From JAKAXS01 sp965279065 (GTDB taxonomy: Bacteria; Pseudomonadota; Alphaproteobacteria; Rhizobiales; Hyphomicrobiaceae), in NCBI GenBank assembly GCA_965279065.1, contig OZ257134.1:3968001-4032000 (forward strand): a stretch of 64,000 bases of DNA. Reading direction: 5' to 3'. The notes under the pieces were generated by a model. That model was not told the DNA's origin and made no database searches. It saw only the letters and a program-made list of their open reading frames with translations. The position numbers and the translations under genes were made by a program. Of the stretch, positions 8,062-15,546 are shown piece by piece; the first letter of the stretch is position 1; each line of letters starts with the position of its first letter.

Positions 8062-9027
8062 ATGTCTCAACCCCGTCATTCCAAGGTTATCATCCTCGGC
8101 TCCGGCCCTGCCGGCTATACCGCAGCGGTCTATGCGGCGCGCGCCATGCTGAAGCCGTTGCTCATCCAGGGCAGCCAGCCGGGCGGCCAGCTCACCATCA
8201 CCACCGACGTGGAAAACTATCCCGGCTTCGCCGATGCGATCCAGGGCCCGTGGCTCATGGAGCAGATGCAGGCGCAGGCTGAGCACGTCGGCACCGAGAT
8301 CGTCATGGATCACATCTCGTCCGTCGATCTGAAGCGCCGGCCGTTCAAGCTGGTCGGAGAGAGCGGCGATACCTACACCTGTGACGTTCTTATCATCTGC
8401 ACCGGCGCCCAGGCGCGCTGGCTCGGCCTGCCGTCGGAGCATGCCTTTCAGGGCCACGGCGTGTCCGCCTGCGCCACCTGCGACGGCTTCTTCTACAAGG
8501 GCAAGGAAGTCATCGTTGCCGGCGGCGGCAACACCGCCGTAGAAGAGGCGATCTTCCTGACCAACTTCGCCAAGCGCGTCACCGTCGTGCACCGCCGTGA
8601 CAGCTTCCGCGCCGAACGCATCATGCAGGAGCGCCTGTTCAAGAACCCGAAGATCGAAGTCGTATGGGATCACGCAATCGAGGAGATCGTCGGCAACGCC
8701 GCACCGAAGTCGGTGACGAGCGTGCGCCTGAAGAACGTCAAAACCGGCAAGGTCACGGAGCGACCGGCTGACGGCGTGTTCATCGCTATCGGCCACGCCC
8801 CAGCTACCGAGCTCTTCAAGGGCCAGTTGGACATGACCCCGGGCGGCTACCTCATAACCGCACCCGATTCGACGGCAACGTCGATTGAAGGCGTTTATGC
8901 TGCCGGCGACGTGAAGGACGAGGTGTTCCGCCAGGCGGTCACTGCGGCTGGCATGGGCTGCATGGCAGCACTTGAGGCCGAACGCTATCTCGCCGCCCGC
9001 GAGGCTGCGGCCGAGGCTGCTGAGTAA
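8062..9027 (+). CDS. trxB: Thioredoxin-disulfide reductase
   Basis: FAD enzyme that reduces thioredoxin with NADPH in the cytoplasm. The 321-residue protein shows the FAD G-S-G-P-A-G motif near residue 14, the redox pair C-A-T-C-D-G-F near residue 140, the NADPH-binding G-G-G-N-T-A-V-E-E-A, and the C-terminal FAD motif G-V-Y-A-A-G-D-V. The frame is open 19 codons further upstream, but those codons give a Cys-rich leader not found in the family, so the ATG beginning M-S-Q-P-R is chosen. It is divergent from kgtP. Confidence 0.96.
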   Translation: MSQPRHSKVIILGSGPAGYTAAVYAARAMLKPLLIQGSQPGGQLTITTDVENYPGFADAIQGPWLMEQMQAQAEHVGTEIVMDHISSVDLKRRPFKLVGESGDTYTCDVLIICTGAQARWLGLPSEHAFQGHGVSACATCDGFFYKGKEVIVAGGGNTAVEEAIFLTNFAKRVTVVHRRDSFRAERIMQERLFKNPKIEVVWDHAIEEIVGNAAPKSVTSVRLKNVKTGKVTERPADGVFIAIGHAPATELFKGQLDMTPGGYLITAPDSTATSIEGVYAAGDVKDEVFRQAVTAAGMGCMAALEAERYLAAREAAAEAAE

Positions 9028-9068
9028 TGCCGGCGGATTGTACCGGGTAACACGAAGAGGAGACCACG

Positions 9069-9287
9069 ATGACCTTCGACGAGTTCGCGGCCGAGATTGG
9101 TCTCCTCCTGACTCGCATGCAGAACGAGCCGGCAGACCGCCACGAGGTCTATCAGACCTTGAAGGAGCGGCTGAACGAGATGCGGGCCTACGGCATGCCA
9201 TTGCCCCAGGATCTCCTCGATATGGAAAGGTCCCTGGAGGAAGAGTTCGCTGAAGACGTGGCCGGCGACACATCTCAACAGGCCTGA
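9069..9287 (+). CDS. Small acidic conserved-looking protein of unknown function
   Basis: A 72-residue, strongly acidic, mostly helical protein (many Glu/Asp, no Cys, no membrane segment). The start ATG is preceded by a good ribosome site (gaggag at about 7 bases). It follows trxB after 41 bases in the same direction, so cotranscription is plausible. I recognise no family. The coding pattern and ribosome site make it more likely real than chance. Confidence 0.7.
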   Translation: MTFDEFAAEIGLLLTRMQNEPADRHEVYQTLKERLNEMRAYGMPLPQDLLDMERSLEEEFAEDVAGDTSQQA

Positions 9288-9556
9288 TCGGCGAGGAAGC
9301 CTGCGAATCACTTTACTGAACGGCGATCGAAATCGCCGTGCTTCTCCTCGCACGTGCGAAGCCGGGGGAGGCTCGGCAACACATTCCGCTCAGAATCGCC
9401 GAAATCAGGCATGCGGCTTCAAGAAAGAAACTTTCGCAACTTGTGTGCAGTGCACGCGTTGTTGACAGCCCGTCGGCCTGCATCGAACCTCACAGCTGAG
9501 GTGCAACTCGGGCCGTCGGCGTGGGTGAACGCATCTCACACAGGGGAGACAACAAC

Positions 9557-9817
9557 ATGCCTGAACTTCAAGTCCTACTCGTCTGGCTTCTGATCGGCGC
9601 TATTGCTGGCTGGCTTGCCGGCCAGATCATCTCCGGTTACGGCTTTGGCCTAGTCGGCAACATCGTCGTCGGCATCTTGGGCGCAGTCCTCGGCGGCTAC
9701 CTGTTGGGTGGCCACCTCAGCATCACGGAAAGCTGGATCGTCAACGCCATCATCACCGCCACCGTCGGTGCTCTCATTTTGTTGTTCCTTATCGGCCTCA
9801 TCCGACGAGCCACCTAG
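9557..9817 (+). CDS. GlsB/YeaQ/YmgE family stress-response membrane protein
   Basis: An 86-residue protein with three hydrophobic helices and the Gly-rich pattern of the transglycosylase-associated family: A-G-W-L-A-G near residue 18, G-N-I-V-V-G-I-L-G-A-V-L-G-G in helix 2, then a third helix ending R-R-A-T. Members are small inner-membrane proteins induced in stress, of unclear mechanism. The frame is open 12 codons upstream, but the ATG eleven bases after ggggag is the better start. A strong terminator follows directly. Confidence 0.88.
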   Translation: MPELQVLLVWLLIGAIAGWLAGQIISGYGFGLVGNIVVGILGAVLGGYLLGGHLSITESWIVNAIITATVGALILLFLIGLIRRAT

Positions 9818-9841
9818 TAGGGCGCCAGCTCTCGCAAATTG

Positions 9842-9876
9842 AACCCCCGGACTGCGCGACGCAGGACGGGGGTTTT
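9842..9876 (+). terminator. Rho-independent terminator after the GlsB-type gene
   Basis: Outer stem AACCCCCG / CGGGGGTT encloses an inner stem CTGCG-CGA-CGCAG and is followed by TTTT. It starts 25 bases after the stop. Confidence 0.9.
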
Positions 9877-9934
9877 CTTATGCCAGGAAAAGGTGCACAC
9901 CCTTGCCGCCCCCTTCATTTGAGCCAATCTGCAG

Positions 9935-10840
9935 ATGCGCCGCCGCTTTCTCCTCGTGCACAATCCAATCGCGGGCCTCGATGGCCGCCGCCTCGTCCAC
10001 GAGGTCACGGCAGGCCTCATCCACCTCCGGGCCGAGGTCGCCAGATTCGACGGCGCGCCGGAAGATCTACCCGCTGTGCTGCGCGATCACGCCCAGTCGA
10101 TCGACGCGGTGATCGCTGCCGGCGGTGACGGCACCATTCGCGCCTTGGCCGCCCAGCTGGAGCCATACGGCCTTCCCCTGGGTGTCGTGCCAATGGGCAC
10201 AGGCAACGTGCTGGCCCATGAGATCGGACTGCCCGGCTCCGCGGTTGGGCTCGCCGACCTGCTGCTGCGCGGGCCCGCGCACACGTTCGAAGGCGCCCGC
10301 GCCAACGGCGAGCCATTTTTCCTCATGGCCGGTGTCGGCTTCGACGGCGAGGTGATCGGACATCTCGATACGCCCCTGAAGCGTCGCGTCGGCAAGTTCG
10401 CCTACGTATCGCCCTTCCTGAAGACGCTGCGATCCTCGCGCGCCATGCTCGAGGTCGAAGTCGACGGCCAGCCGCACCAGGCACAGTGGATCGTTGCCGC
10501 CAATGGCCGGCGCTACGGCGGCCCCTTCGTGATCTCGCCGCAAGCCGGTCTCGAGCGGCCCGGTCTCGTCGCCGTGCTGATAAAGAATGCCGGCCAGTTC
10601 GGATTGCTTCGCCAGCTGCTGGCGCTGGGTGTCGGCCGCCTGGATCGTGCGCGCGGCGTCGAGATGATCCCATGCACGCGCATCACGGTGCGCAGCAACA
10701 GCGCGGTCGCCAGCCAGATCGACGGCGATCCGTTCGTCGCGACACCCTTGGAGATTACGGCCGGCGGCGCGCGCGTCAGCCTGATCGTGCCGGAGGCGTA
10801 CGCAGCGCGCCTCCCCAAGAATGAAGACCGCGCGGCCTGA
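9935..10840 (+). CDS. Diacylglycerol/sphingosine-kinase-like lipid kinase (YegS type)
   Basis: A 301-residue member of the DAGK catalytic family, which phosphorylates lipid hydroxyls with ATP. Motifs: N-P-I-A-G near residue 10, G-G-D-G-T-I near residue 62 (nucleotide binding), P-M-G-T-G-N-V-L-A near residue 87, and the A-G-V-G-F-D-G-E-V substrate-side loop near residue 130; the C-terminal part ends in the beta domain with Q-I-D-G-D-P. No membrane segment is present. The lipid substrate is unknown; phosphatidylglycerol and diacylglycerol are used by relatives. Confidence 0.9.
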   Translation: MRRRFLLVHNPIAGLDGRRLVHEVTAGLIHLRAEVARFDGAPEDLPAVLRDHAQSIDAVIAAGGDGTIRALAAQLEPYGLPLGVVPMGTGNVLAHEIGLPGSAVGLADLLLRGPAHTFEGARANGEPFFLMAGVGFDGEVIGHLDTPLKRRVGKFAYVSPFLKTLRSSRAMLEVEVDGQPHQAQWIVAANGRRYGGPFVISPQAGLERPGLVAVLIKNAGQFGLLRQLLALGVGRLDRARGVEMIPCTRITVRSNSAVASQIDGDPFVATPLEITAGGARVSLIVPEAYAARLPKNEDRAA

Positions 10841-10846
10841 GCCGAG

Positions 10847-10888
10847 CGCTTCCGGAAAAGTATGAAGCGGTTTTCCGATGAGAAGCGC
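10847..10888. repeat. Palindromic intergenic repeat, copy 1
   Basis: Nested inverted repeat: GCGCTTC pairs with GAAGCGC and, inside it, CGGAAAA pairs with TTTTCCG. It begins six bases after the lipid-kinase stop. A shorter relative with the shared core GCTTCCGGA-x-AA lies at 22608-22633. I recall similar elements as common in rhizobial intergenic DNA, which needs a genome count. Confidence 0.55.
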
Positions 10889-10901
10889 GACCAAGAACGC
10901 G

Positions 10902-12146
10902 CTAGTGCTGGCCCCAGATCTCCACGACCGGCACGCCACTGCCCTTGCCCCACACGATGCGCCCGCGATAGGACGCCACGATCTGCTTGATGGGCGCATC
11001 GGCTTTCACGTCCCAGGGTCCTTCGATCTGGTCCGGATCGACGCGCGTGCGCCGCTCGATCAGGGTGTCCGGGCCGTTGTAATAGACGACGCGCAGGTCC
11101 TTCAGAGTGATTGAGCGGTTGCGGACCTTGATGCGGATTTTCTTGAAGCCGCCTTCGTTGGCGCCGACCGGGATGACATCCTTGTCGAAGCCGAATGCCT
11201 TGATCGTGTTGACGCCGAACATGCCGGCGGACTGCGCCCCCAGCAGCACCCAGCCCTCGTTATACTTGCGGCCTTCGCCCGTCGCGCCGAGCCAGTCCGC
11301 GGCGTACTGCCCGGTCACTTCGACACGCGCCTGACCCGTAACGTTTGGCCGCGAACGATACGTCAGCTGGATCTCGCGGATGAACTCCGTCGGCTTGACG
11401 TCGTACCACTGCGAACGCGAACCCTGCTTCACCTGGGTGTTGAGCACGATGTCGTCTGACGAGCCGTCGTTGTAGACGACCTTCAGGCTGTTCACGAACA
11501 CGTCGTTCTTCAGTACGCGCAGCCGTAGCTTGGAAAACTTGCCCGTCTCCGATCCGACGCGGATGGTGTCGCTGTCCATGCCGAAGCCGACATCCTGATA
11601 GCCGAACATCACGTCGCCGCCTTCCGTCCGCTCGCCGGGTTTGGCTTCGCTCGGCTTGGTGCGGCTCGGCGGCTCCGCCTCCTTGGTTTCCGGTGTGTCC
11701 TTCCTCTCCGCCACGCTGCCGTCATCGCGCCGCTTGCGCAGACCTTCGTCGGTCTGCAGTGCCCAGACCTCAATGCGCGCCGGGCTGCCCGCACCGGCAT
11801 TGCTCGCGAAGCTCAAGTCGACACGGTCGATGAAGCGGTCCTCCTGGCTCTGGCCGATTGGTTTCGAGCGCTCGCCCTTCAGCAGATGGATGGTGCGGTT
11901 CTCGTCGTGCGCCGAGCCGTCGCGATACAACACCCGCACTTGCGTGAGGTCGACGCCCTGGCGCTTGGCCTCGACTCGAATGGCCCGGAACGCGCCACGC
12001 GCCTGAGCGACGTCGATGCCTTCAGACGATTTCGCCAGGTCGACGTCCTTGGTTCCGACCAAAACCCATCGGTCCCGCGCTTCCGCGACGCTGGCGAGTG
12101 ACGCCGCCCAAACGCCCAAGATGGCCACCAGCACGCGCGCCGACAT
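10902..12146 (-). CDS. Secreted protein with three DUF2541-like beta repeats
   Basis: A 414-residue protein with a Sec signal peptide (hydrophobic V-A-I-L-G-V-W-A-A-S, cleavage after S-V-A-E-A). The mature part holds three related modules. Each begins W-V-L-V/L-G or V-M-F-G, continues with a K-x-I/L-R-I/L-x-V strand, a L-x-V-x-Y-x-(D/N)-G strand and ends in a V-E-V/I-W or V-E-V-T strand. Modules lie around residues 24-150, 180-285 and 300-414, with a charged Pro/Lys/Glu-rich linker between 1 and 2. The pattern resembles E. coli YaaI (DUF2541). The frame runs 64 codons further upstream without a signal peptide, so M-S-A-R is taken as start. Function unknown; probably periplasmic. Confidence 0.8.
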   Translation of the reverse strand: MSARVLVAILGVWAASLASVAEARDRWVLVGTKDVDLAKSSEGIDVAQARGAFRAIRVEAKRQGVDLTQVRVLYRDGSAHDENRTIHLLKGERSKPIGQSQEDRFIDRVDLSFASNAGAGSPARIEVWALQTDEGLRKRRDDGSVAERKDTPETKEAEPPSRTKPSEAKPGERTEGGDVMFGYQDVGFGMDSDTIRVGSETGKFSKLRLRVLKNDVFVNSLKVVYNDGSSDDIVLNTQVKQGSRSQWYDVKPTEFIREIQLTYRSRPNVTGQARVEVTGQYAADWLGATGEGRKYNEGWVLLGAQSAGMFGVNTIKAFGFDKDVIPVGANEGGFKKIRIKVRNRSITLKDLRVVYYNGPDTLIERRTRVDPDQIEGPWDVKADAPIKQIVASYRGRIVWGKGSGVPVVEIWGQH

Positions 12147-12420
12147 CGTTGTCACTCCAGTCGTTCCAATAGGTTGCGAGTTTGGGTGGAGTGTACTCGG
12201 CGTCGTCGTTCGCGCCAGTGAAAGCGCATTGGCGGCATCAGGTCGCCGGCGCCGGCTCCTGCCGCCAATTGCATCGGCCCCAAAGTCGAAGCCAAATAAA
12301 ACGATCCCCAATTCACTGCAGTGCAACAGAAGAAACACAACATCTTTTAACGATGACCCGAGGAAACACTTAATTAAGCTTGAGGTTTGCTCGGGTGTCA
12401 GGCGTAATGCACGTGTGACC
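12147..12420. other. Upstream part of the 371-base gap between two convergently unlinked minus-strand genes
   Basis: The gap 12147-12517 holds no convincing gene. It becomes AT-richer around 12290-12390 (taattaagcttgaggt) and leads into two hairpins described separately. It should contain the promoter of the 10902-12146 gene, but I see no confident -35/-10 pair. Confidence 0.5.
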
Positions 12421-12500
12421 CGTGGTGCCGTCCCCCCTGTCCCCCCAGAGGCACCACGCTAAAGAGCCCGCGGCTTTCCCCCAGCCGCGGGCATTTTATT
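12421..12500 (+). ncRNA. Candidate small RNA end: two hairpins with C-rich loops
   Basis: Hairpin A has perfect arms CGTGGTGCC (12421-12429) and GGCACCACG (12450-12458) around a 20-base loop containing two runs of six C. Hairpin B has perfect 10-bp arms GCCCGCGGCT (12466-12475) and AGCCGCGGGC (12483-12492) with loop TTCCCCC, followed by attttattt, a good plus-strand terminator tail. No plus-strand gene precedes it, so the terminator would belong to an unannotated transcript. C-rich loops recall the anti-Shine-Dalgarno loops of known alphaproteobacterial sRNAs. Alternatively hairpin B terminates the minus-strand gene at 12518. Confidence 0.5.
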
Positions 12501-12517
12501 TGTCCTAACGGCTGGAA

Positions 12518-13981
12518 TTAGAGCGCCGCCAGCCGCCAGCCCGCGGCCTTCGCTTCCTGTTCGCTGCAGAACCAGCGTTCGCCCCGATTCTCGCGAACCC
12601 GCACGCGCTCGTAGCTGGGTGACCACGGCAACACGTAGGTGCGCGATCCGCGCGCCACGCTGCCTTTGATCGGGCAGCCCTGCGGTGCATCGCGCTTGGC
12701 CTCCTCCCAGCGTTTGGCGCGGAATTCCGCCGGCCGCTCCACTTCCTCGCCTTGCCAGATGCCGGCCCGTGCTGTTCGCGCCTCGCCCTCTTCCGAGCCG
12801 TAGCGCGAAAAGAACCCCATCATGGCGAAGACGTGCCCGCCACGCACCAACTCTGCGGCGATGTCCTTCTCGCCGCTTACACATGAGGCGAGACGGAAGC
12901 CGCTATCGTCGGTGCCGGCTAGCTTGCACACGATCGGCTGAGAGCGAATGAGCCGCGCCAGTGCATCGCGTGCCGCCTCGCCGCAACGCCGGCTGCGATC
13001 GCCGGAACCGCATCGCTGGTCTCTTTCGGGCGCCTCGACCCCGGCCAATTTCACCGTAGTGCCCGAGATTTTCACGAGATCGCCCGCCATCGCGCTGCCG
13101 CGCCCCTTGAGATCGGGAAGGCGCGTGACTTCGACCTTCGGTACGCCGTCGTCGGCCTCAATCGTTCGGCTCGTCGCCGTGGCCATCTGCGGGCGCCCTT
13201 CGGGGCGTGATAGAAACCAATACCCCGATGCCGCCACGGCGAGAACCGCCGCGAACACTCCGGCCGCCGCCATCGGTGAGACGCGGTTCAGCCCCGGCAA
13301 CCGGCCGATGATGCCAGTCAGCGCCGCCAGAGGTCTCGGCATGTCGCCCACGGCGGCCCTGGGCAGTATCGTCAAGAGCGACGCAACCAGCGCAATCGTT
13401 CCCGCGACGGCCACATCATGGTCGAAGCCGACGTAGTACCAGCGGAACGCCGCACCCGCTCCCACGACCAGCGCCACAATCATCAGCGGCATGGCAATCG
13501 AAGGCCGCAGCAATGCCTGGATGGCTGGCTCGAGCCGATCGATCGTGCCATCGCGCGCGCGCAGCAGATGCGGCCTCGCCGCCGCGCCCGCTCGCCGTGC
13601 GCCGGCGGCGGACGCTCGGCCAAGAGCCGCACCACCCGCGTAAAGCCCATCGCGCGATGCCCGTGCGGCAGCCGCCGCGCCCCGCCCTACGGCACTCCCG
13701 AATGATGCCCCGCCGCGACCGACCGCCGATCCAAGGGCCACGCCGCCCCGGCCGACCGCACCGGCGGCCGCCTTGCTGGCGCGACCCGCTACGCCTAACC
13801 CGGCCGCGCTCGCTTCGACGCCCTTCTGCCCCGCATGTTTCACGCCGAAGATTGCCGCCTGCTTGGCCTCCTCGACCTTCTGCCGCCGCTCGTTACGTCG
13901 CACCAGGATCGTCGTGCGCACGTACTCGCGCCACTCGAAATTGTCTGCCCGCTTGCGCCACCACCACCGCATTCGTCTCAT
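12518..13981 (-). CDS. Membrane-anchored staphylococcal-nuclease-like protein
   Basis: A 487-residue protein in four parts: a basic N-terminus, a Gly/Ala/Arg-rich stretch with three A-V-G-R-G repeats (about 75-110), three hydrophobic segments (about 160-260), and an SNase-like domain (about 300-420) with a C-terminal Cys/Trp module ending E-R-W-F-C-S-E-Q-E-A-x-A-A-G-W. The SNase region keeps L-A-G-V-E-A-P-E, paired Cys residues, D-I-A-A-E-L-V-R and A-R-x-A-R-A-G-I-W. The usual Asp in the G-I-D-A-P-E motif is Glu, and the Y-G-R arginine is replaced (S-G-F-R), so nuclease activity is doubtful. Topology would place the domain in the periplasm. Confidence 0.78.
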   Translation of the reverse strand: MRRMRWWWRKRADNFEWREYVRTTILVRRNERRQKVEEAKQAAIFGVKHAGQKGVEASAAGLGVAGRASKAAAGAVGRGGVALGSAVGRGGASFGSAVGRGAAAAARASRDGLYAGGAALGRASAAGARRAGAAARPHLLRARDGTIDRLEPAIQALLRPSIAMPLMIVALVVGAGAAFRWYYVGFDHDVAVAGTIALVASLLTILPRAAVGDMPRPLAALTGIIGRLPGLNRVSPMAAAGVFAAVLAVAASGYWFLSRPEGRPQMATATSRTIEADDGVPKVEVTRLPDLKGRGSAMAGDLVKISGTTVKLAGVEAPERDQRCGSGDRSRRCGEAARDALARLIRSQPIVCKLAGTDDSGFRLASCVSGEKDIAAELVRGGHVFAMMGFFSRYGSEEGEARTARAGIWQGEEVERPAEFRAKRWEEAKRDAPQGCPIKGSVARGSRTYVLPWSPSYERVRVRENRGERWFCSEQEAKAAGWRLAAL

Positions 13982-14193
13982 CCGCCCTTGAAGCCATGGA
14001 TTGGCCGTCTGCTACCGCGACGTCCCGCCGCGCCACCCGCGGACGCTGTCGCAATCAGTCGTTTGCGCCACTTTTTGCCCCAAACATGGCAGCGCTTGGG
14101 CTTGCGCACGGGATATGTGTGTCTTCCATCGGGGGGTGTGGCTGAGTTAGTGTCGCCGAAAGCGAACAGATCGTTCAAAACGAAGGACTTCAC

Positions 14194-14733
14194 ATGACGC
14201 GCCACGCCGTACGCCTGCCCACCGTTCTTGCCGCTCTCTCCCTCTTATCGTCGGTTGTGTTCGCGGGTCCGGTCACGTTGTCGAAGGATCAGGGCCCCGC
14301 CAGCGCTTGTGACGTCCACGCCAAGAACAGCGTCGCCTGGACCGCCTGCATCAGTCAGGCCAAGGCCGGCACCTCCAGCGCCGACCTGTTCTACGCCGGC
14401 TATTGGCTCGCCCGCACCGGCCAGTACCAGGAAGCGCTCGGCTATCTCACCCTGGCCGACAAGTCCGACCCGCGCGTCGTCACCTATATCGGCTTTGCCA
14501 CCCGCAAGCTCGGCGACGTCGACGCCGCCCTGCCGTTCTACCAGCGCGCTCTGCAGCTCAATCCCAACTACTCCGTCGCCCGCGCCTACATGGGCGAGGC
14601 CTTCCTGCAGAAGAACGAGCCGGCCAAGGCCAAGGCGGAACTGGCCGAAATCGCCACCCGTTGCGGCACAGGCTGCGCCGAATACCTCGACCTGGCGAAC
14701 CACATCTCCGACTTCGAGAAGAAGGCGGGCTAG
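14194..14733 (+). CDS. Secreted tetratricopeptide-repeat protein
   Basis: A 179-residue protein with a signal peptide (hydrophobic L-A-A-L-S-L-L-S-S-V-V, cleavage after V-F-A). The mature part has TPR helices: A-L-G-Y-L-T-L-A, then A-L-P-F-Y-Q-R-A-L-Q-L-N-P-N-Y and A-R-A-Y-M-G-E-A-F-L, followed by a C-x-x-x-C pair. TPRs are protein-protein scaffolds; the partner is unknown. Its stop shares the palindrome CTAG with the stop of the convergent hicB. Confidence 0.78.
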   Translation: MTRHAVRLPTVLAALSLLSSVVFAGPVTLSKDQGPASACDVHAKNSVAWTACISQAKAGTSSADLFYAGYWLARTGQYQEALGYLTLADKSDPRVVTYIGFATRKLGDVDAALPFYQRALQLNPNYSVARAYMGEAFLQKNEPAKAKAELAEIATRCGTGCAEYLDLANHISDFEKKAG

Positions 14734-15206
14734 GCGGCCGCCTTGCGTTTCCCGCTGCCTGGCTTGGGATCCTGAGCGTCGACTTGTACCGCGCCATACT
14801 CGGTCTCGATGTAGCGCCGCGCGGCGATCGCAAGGATGTCCGACCGGCTCGTTCCCGCGATATCCGCGACCTTGTCCAGTGCAGCGATCAGCGACGGTTC
14901 GAGCGTGACGTTCACCCTGCGCTTCGTATCGGCGTAGAGCAGCGGCACGGCCATCAGGAAACCGTTGCCGCTGGAGAAATCCTGCCGCACGTCGGTGTCG
15001 GCCATCAACTGTTCGAGCGATCGCGCAGGCGGTAAAGCATTTCCATCCTGAACCAGATCTTCGACGTAAAGTCGCAGCGAGAGGCGCGCGTTCTCGAGCA
15101 CTTCGTCCTGGCTGTCCCCCGCCGCATAGCAGCCAGGGAGATCGGGAAAGTACACGCCGTAAGAACTGTCGTCGTCCTTCTGGACGATCATAAAGTAGCT
15201 GCTCAT
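14730..15206 (-). CDS. hicB: HicB antitoxin
   Basis: A 158-residue antitoxin. The N-terminal part is the degenerate RNase-H-like HicB fold (Y-G-V-Y-F-P-D-L-P-G-C-Y-A-A-G-D-S, then E-V-L-E-N-A). The C-terminal part (about 108-145) is a ribbon-helix-helix DNA-binding domain, R-R-V-N-V-T-L-E-P-S-L, followed by a Lys-rich tail. It neutralises HicA by direct binding and represses the operon. It starts seven bases after the hicA stop. The frame is open 52 codons further upstream across hicA, but M-S-S-Y-F matches the family start. Confidence 0.92.
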   Translation of the reverse strand: MSSYFMIVQKDDDSSYGVYFPDLPGCYAAGDSQDEVLENARLSLRLYVEDLVQDGNALPPARSLEQLMADTDVRQDFSSGNGFLMAVPLLYADTKRRVNVTLEPSLIAALDKVADIAGTSRSDILAIAARRYIETEYGAVQVDAQDPKPGSGKRKAAA

Positions 15207-15213
15207 ATTCGCC

Positions 15214-15414
15214 TCATAACCATCCAGCGTCTCTGTGAATGCGTCTCGCGGTCCCGATTGGAAGATCTCTGGACGGGTGCACCACGACGACCGGGTGGCC
15301 GACTTTGGGATGCTTGAAAATGTGGTGGCTGCCGTTGACCCGGTCTTCGACCCAGCCTTCACTCAGCAGACGTTTAATGATCTTCCGACTGTTCCGTTCA
15401 ACAACTGTAGCCAT
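15214..15414 (-). CDS. hicA: HicA toxin (mRNA interferase)
   Basis: A 66-residue double-stranded-RNA-binding-fold RNase that cleaves mRNA independently of ribosomes. The family core R-V-N-G-S-H-H-I-F-K-H-P is intact, including the catalytic His, followed by D-L-P-I-G-T. Upstream in-frame codons add a hydrophobic stretch foreign to the family, so M-A-T-V-V is chosen as start. The toxin is first in the operon and hicB follows after seven bases. Confidence 0.92.
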   Translation of the reverse strand: MATVVERNSRKIIKRLLSEGWVEDRVNGSHHIFKHPKVGHPVVVVHPSRDLPIGTARRIHRDAGWL

Positions 15415-15449
15415 AAATATACACACCAACCAGCGATTGCAACAAAATA

Positions 15450-15471
15450 GTTGTGTATTGACATACACAAC
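15450..15471. promoter_or_regulatory. Operator of the hicAB operon
   Basis: Perfect 9-bp inverted repeat GTTGTGTAT / ATACACAAC with a 4-base spacer TGAC, 35 bases upstream of the hicA start. A third half-site-like stretch lies nearer the gene at 15418-15430. It fits binding by the ribbon-helix-helix domain of HicB. Confidence 0.75.
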
Positions 15472-15546
15472 CTAATGGCAGTGCTGGTTATTCTACTCAG
15501 CTTGCTGAAGATTGGGGCGACCTACGGAAATATCCGTCACGCAGAG

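Noticed and set aside
12466..12492. Hairpin B read only as terminator of the minus-strand SNase gene
   Set aside because: On the minus strand the T tail is poor (CTCTTTAG) while the plus strand has attttattt, so I kept the sRNA reading as the main one, at moderate confidence.
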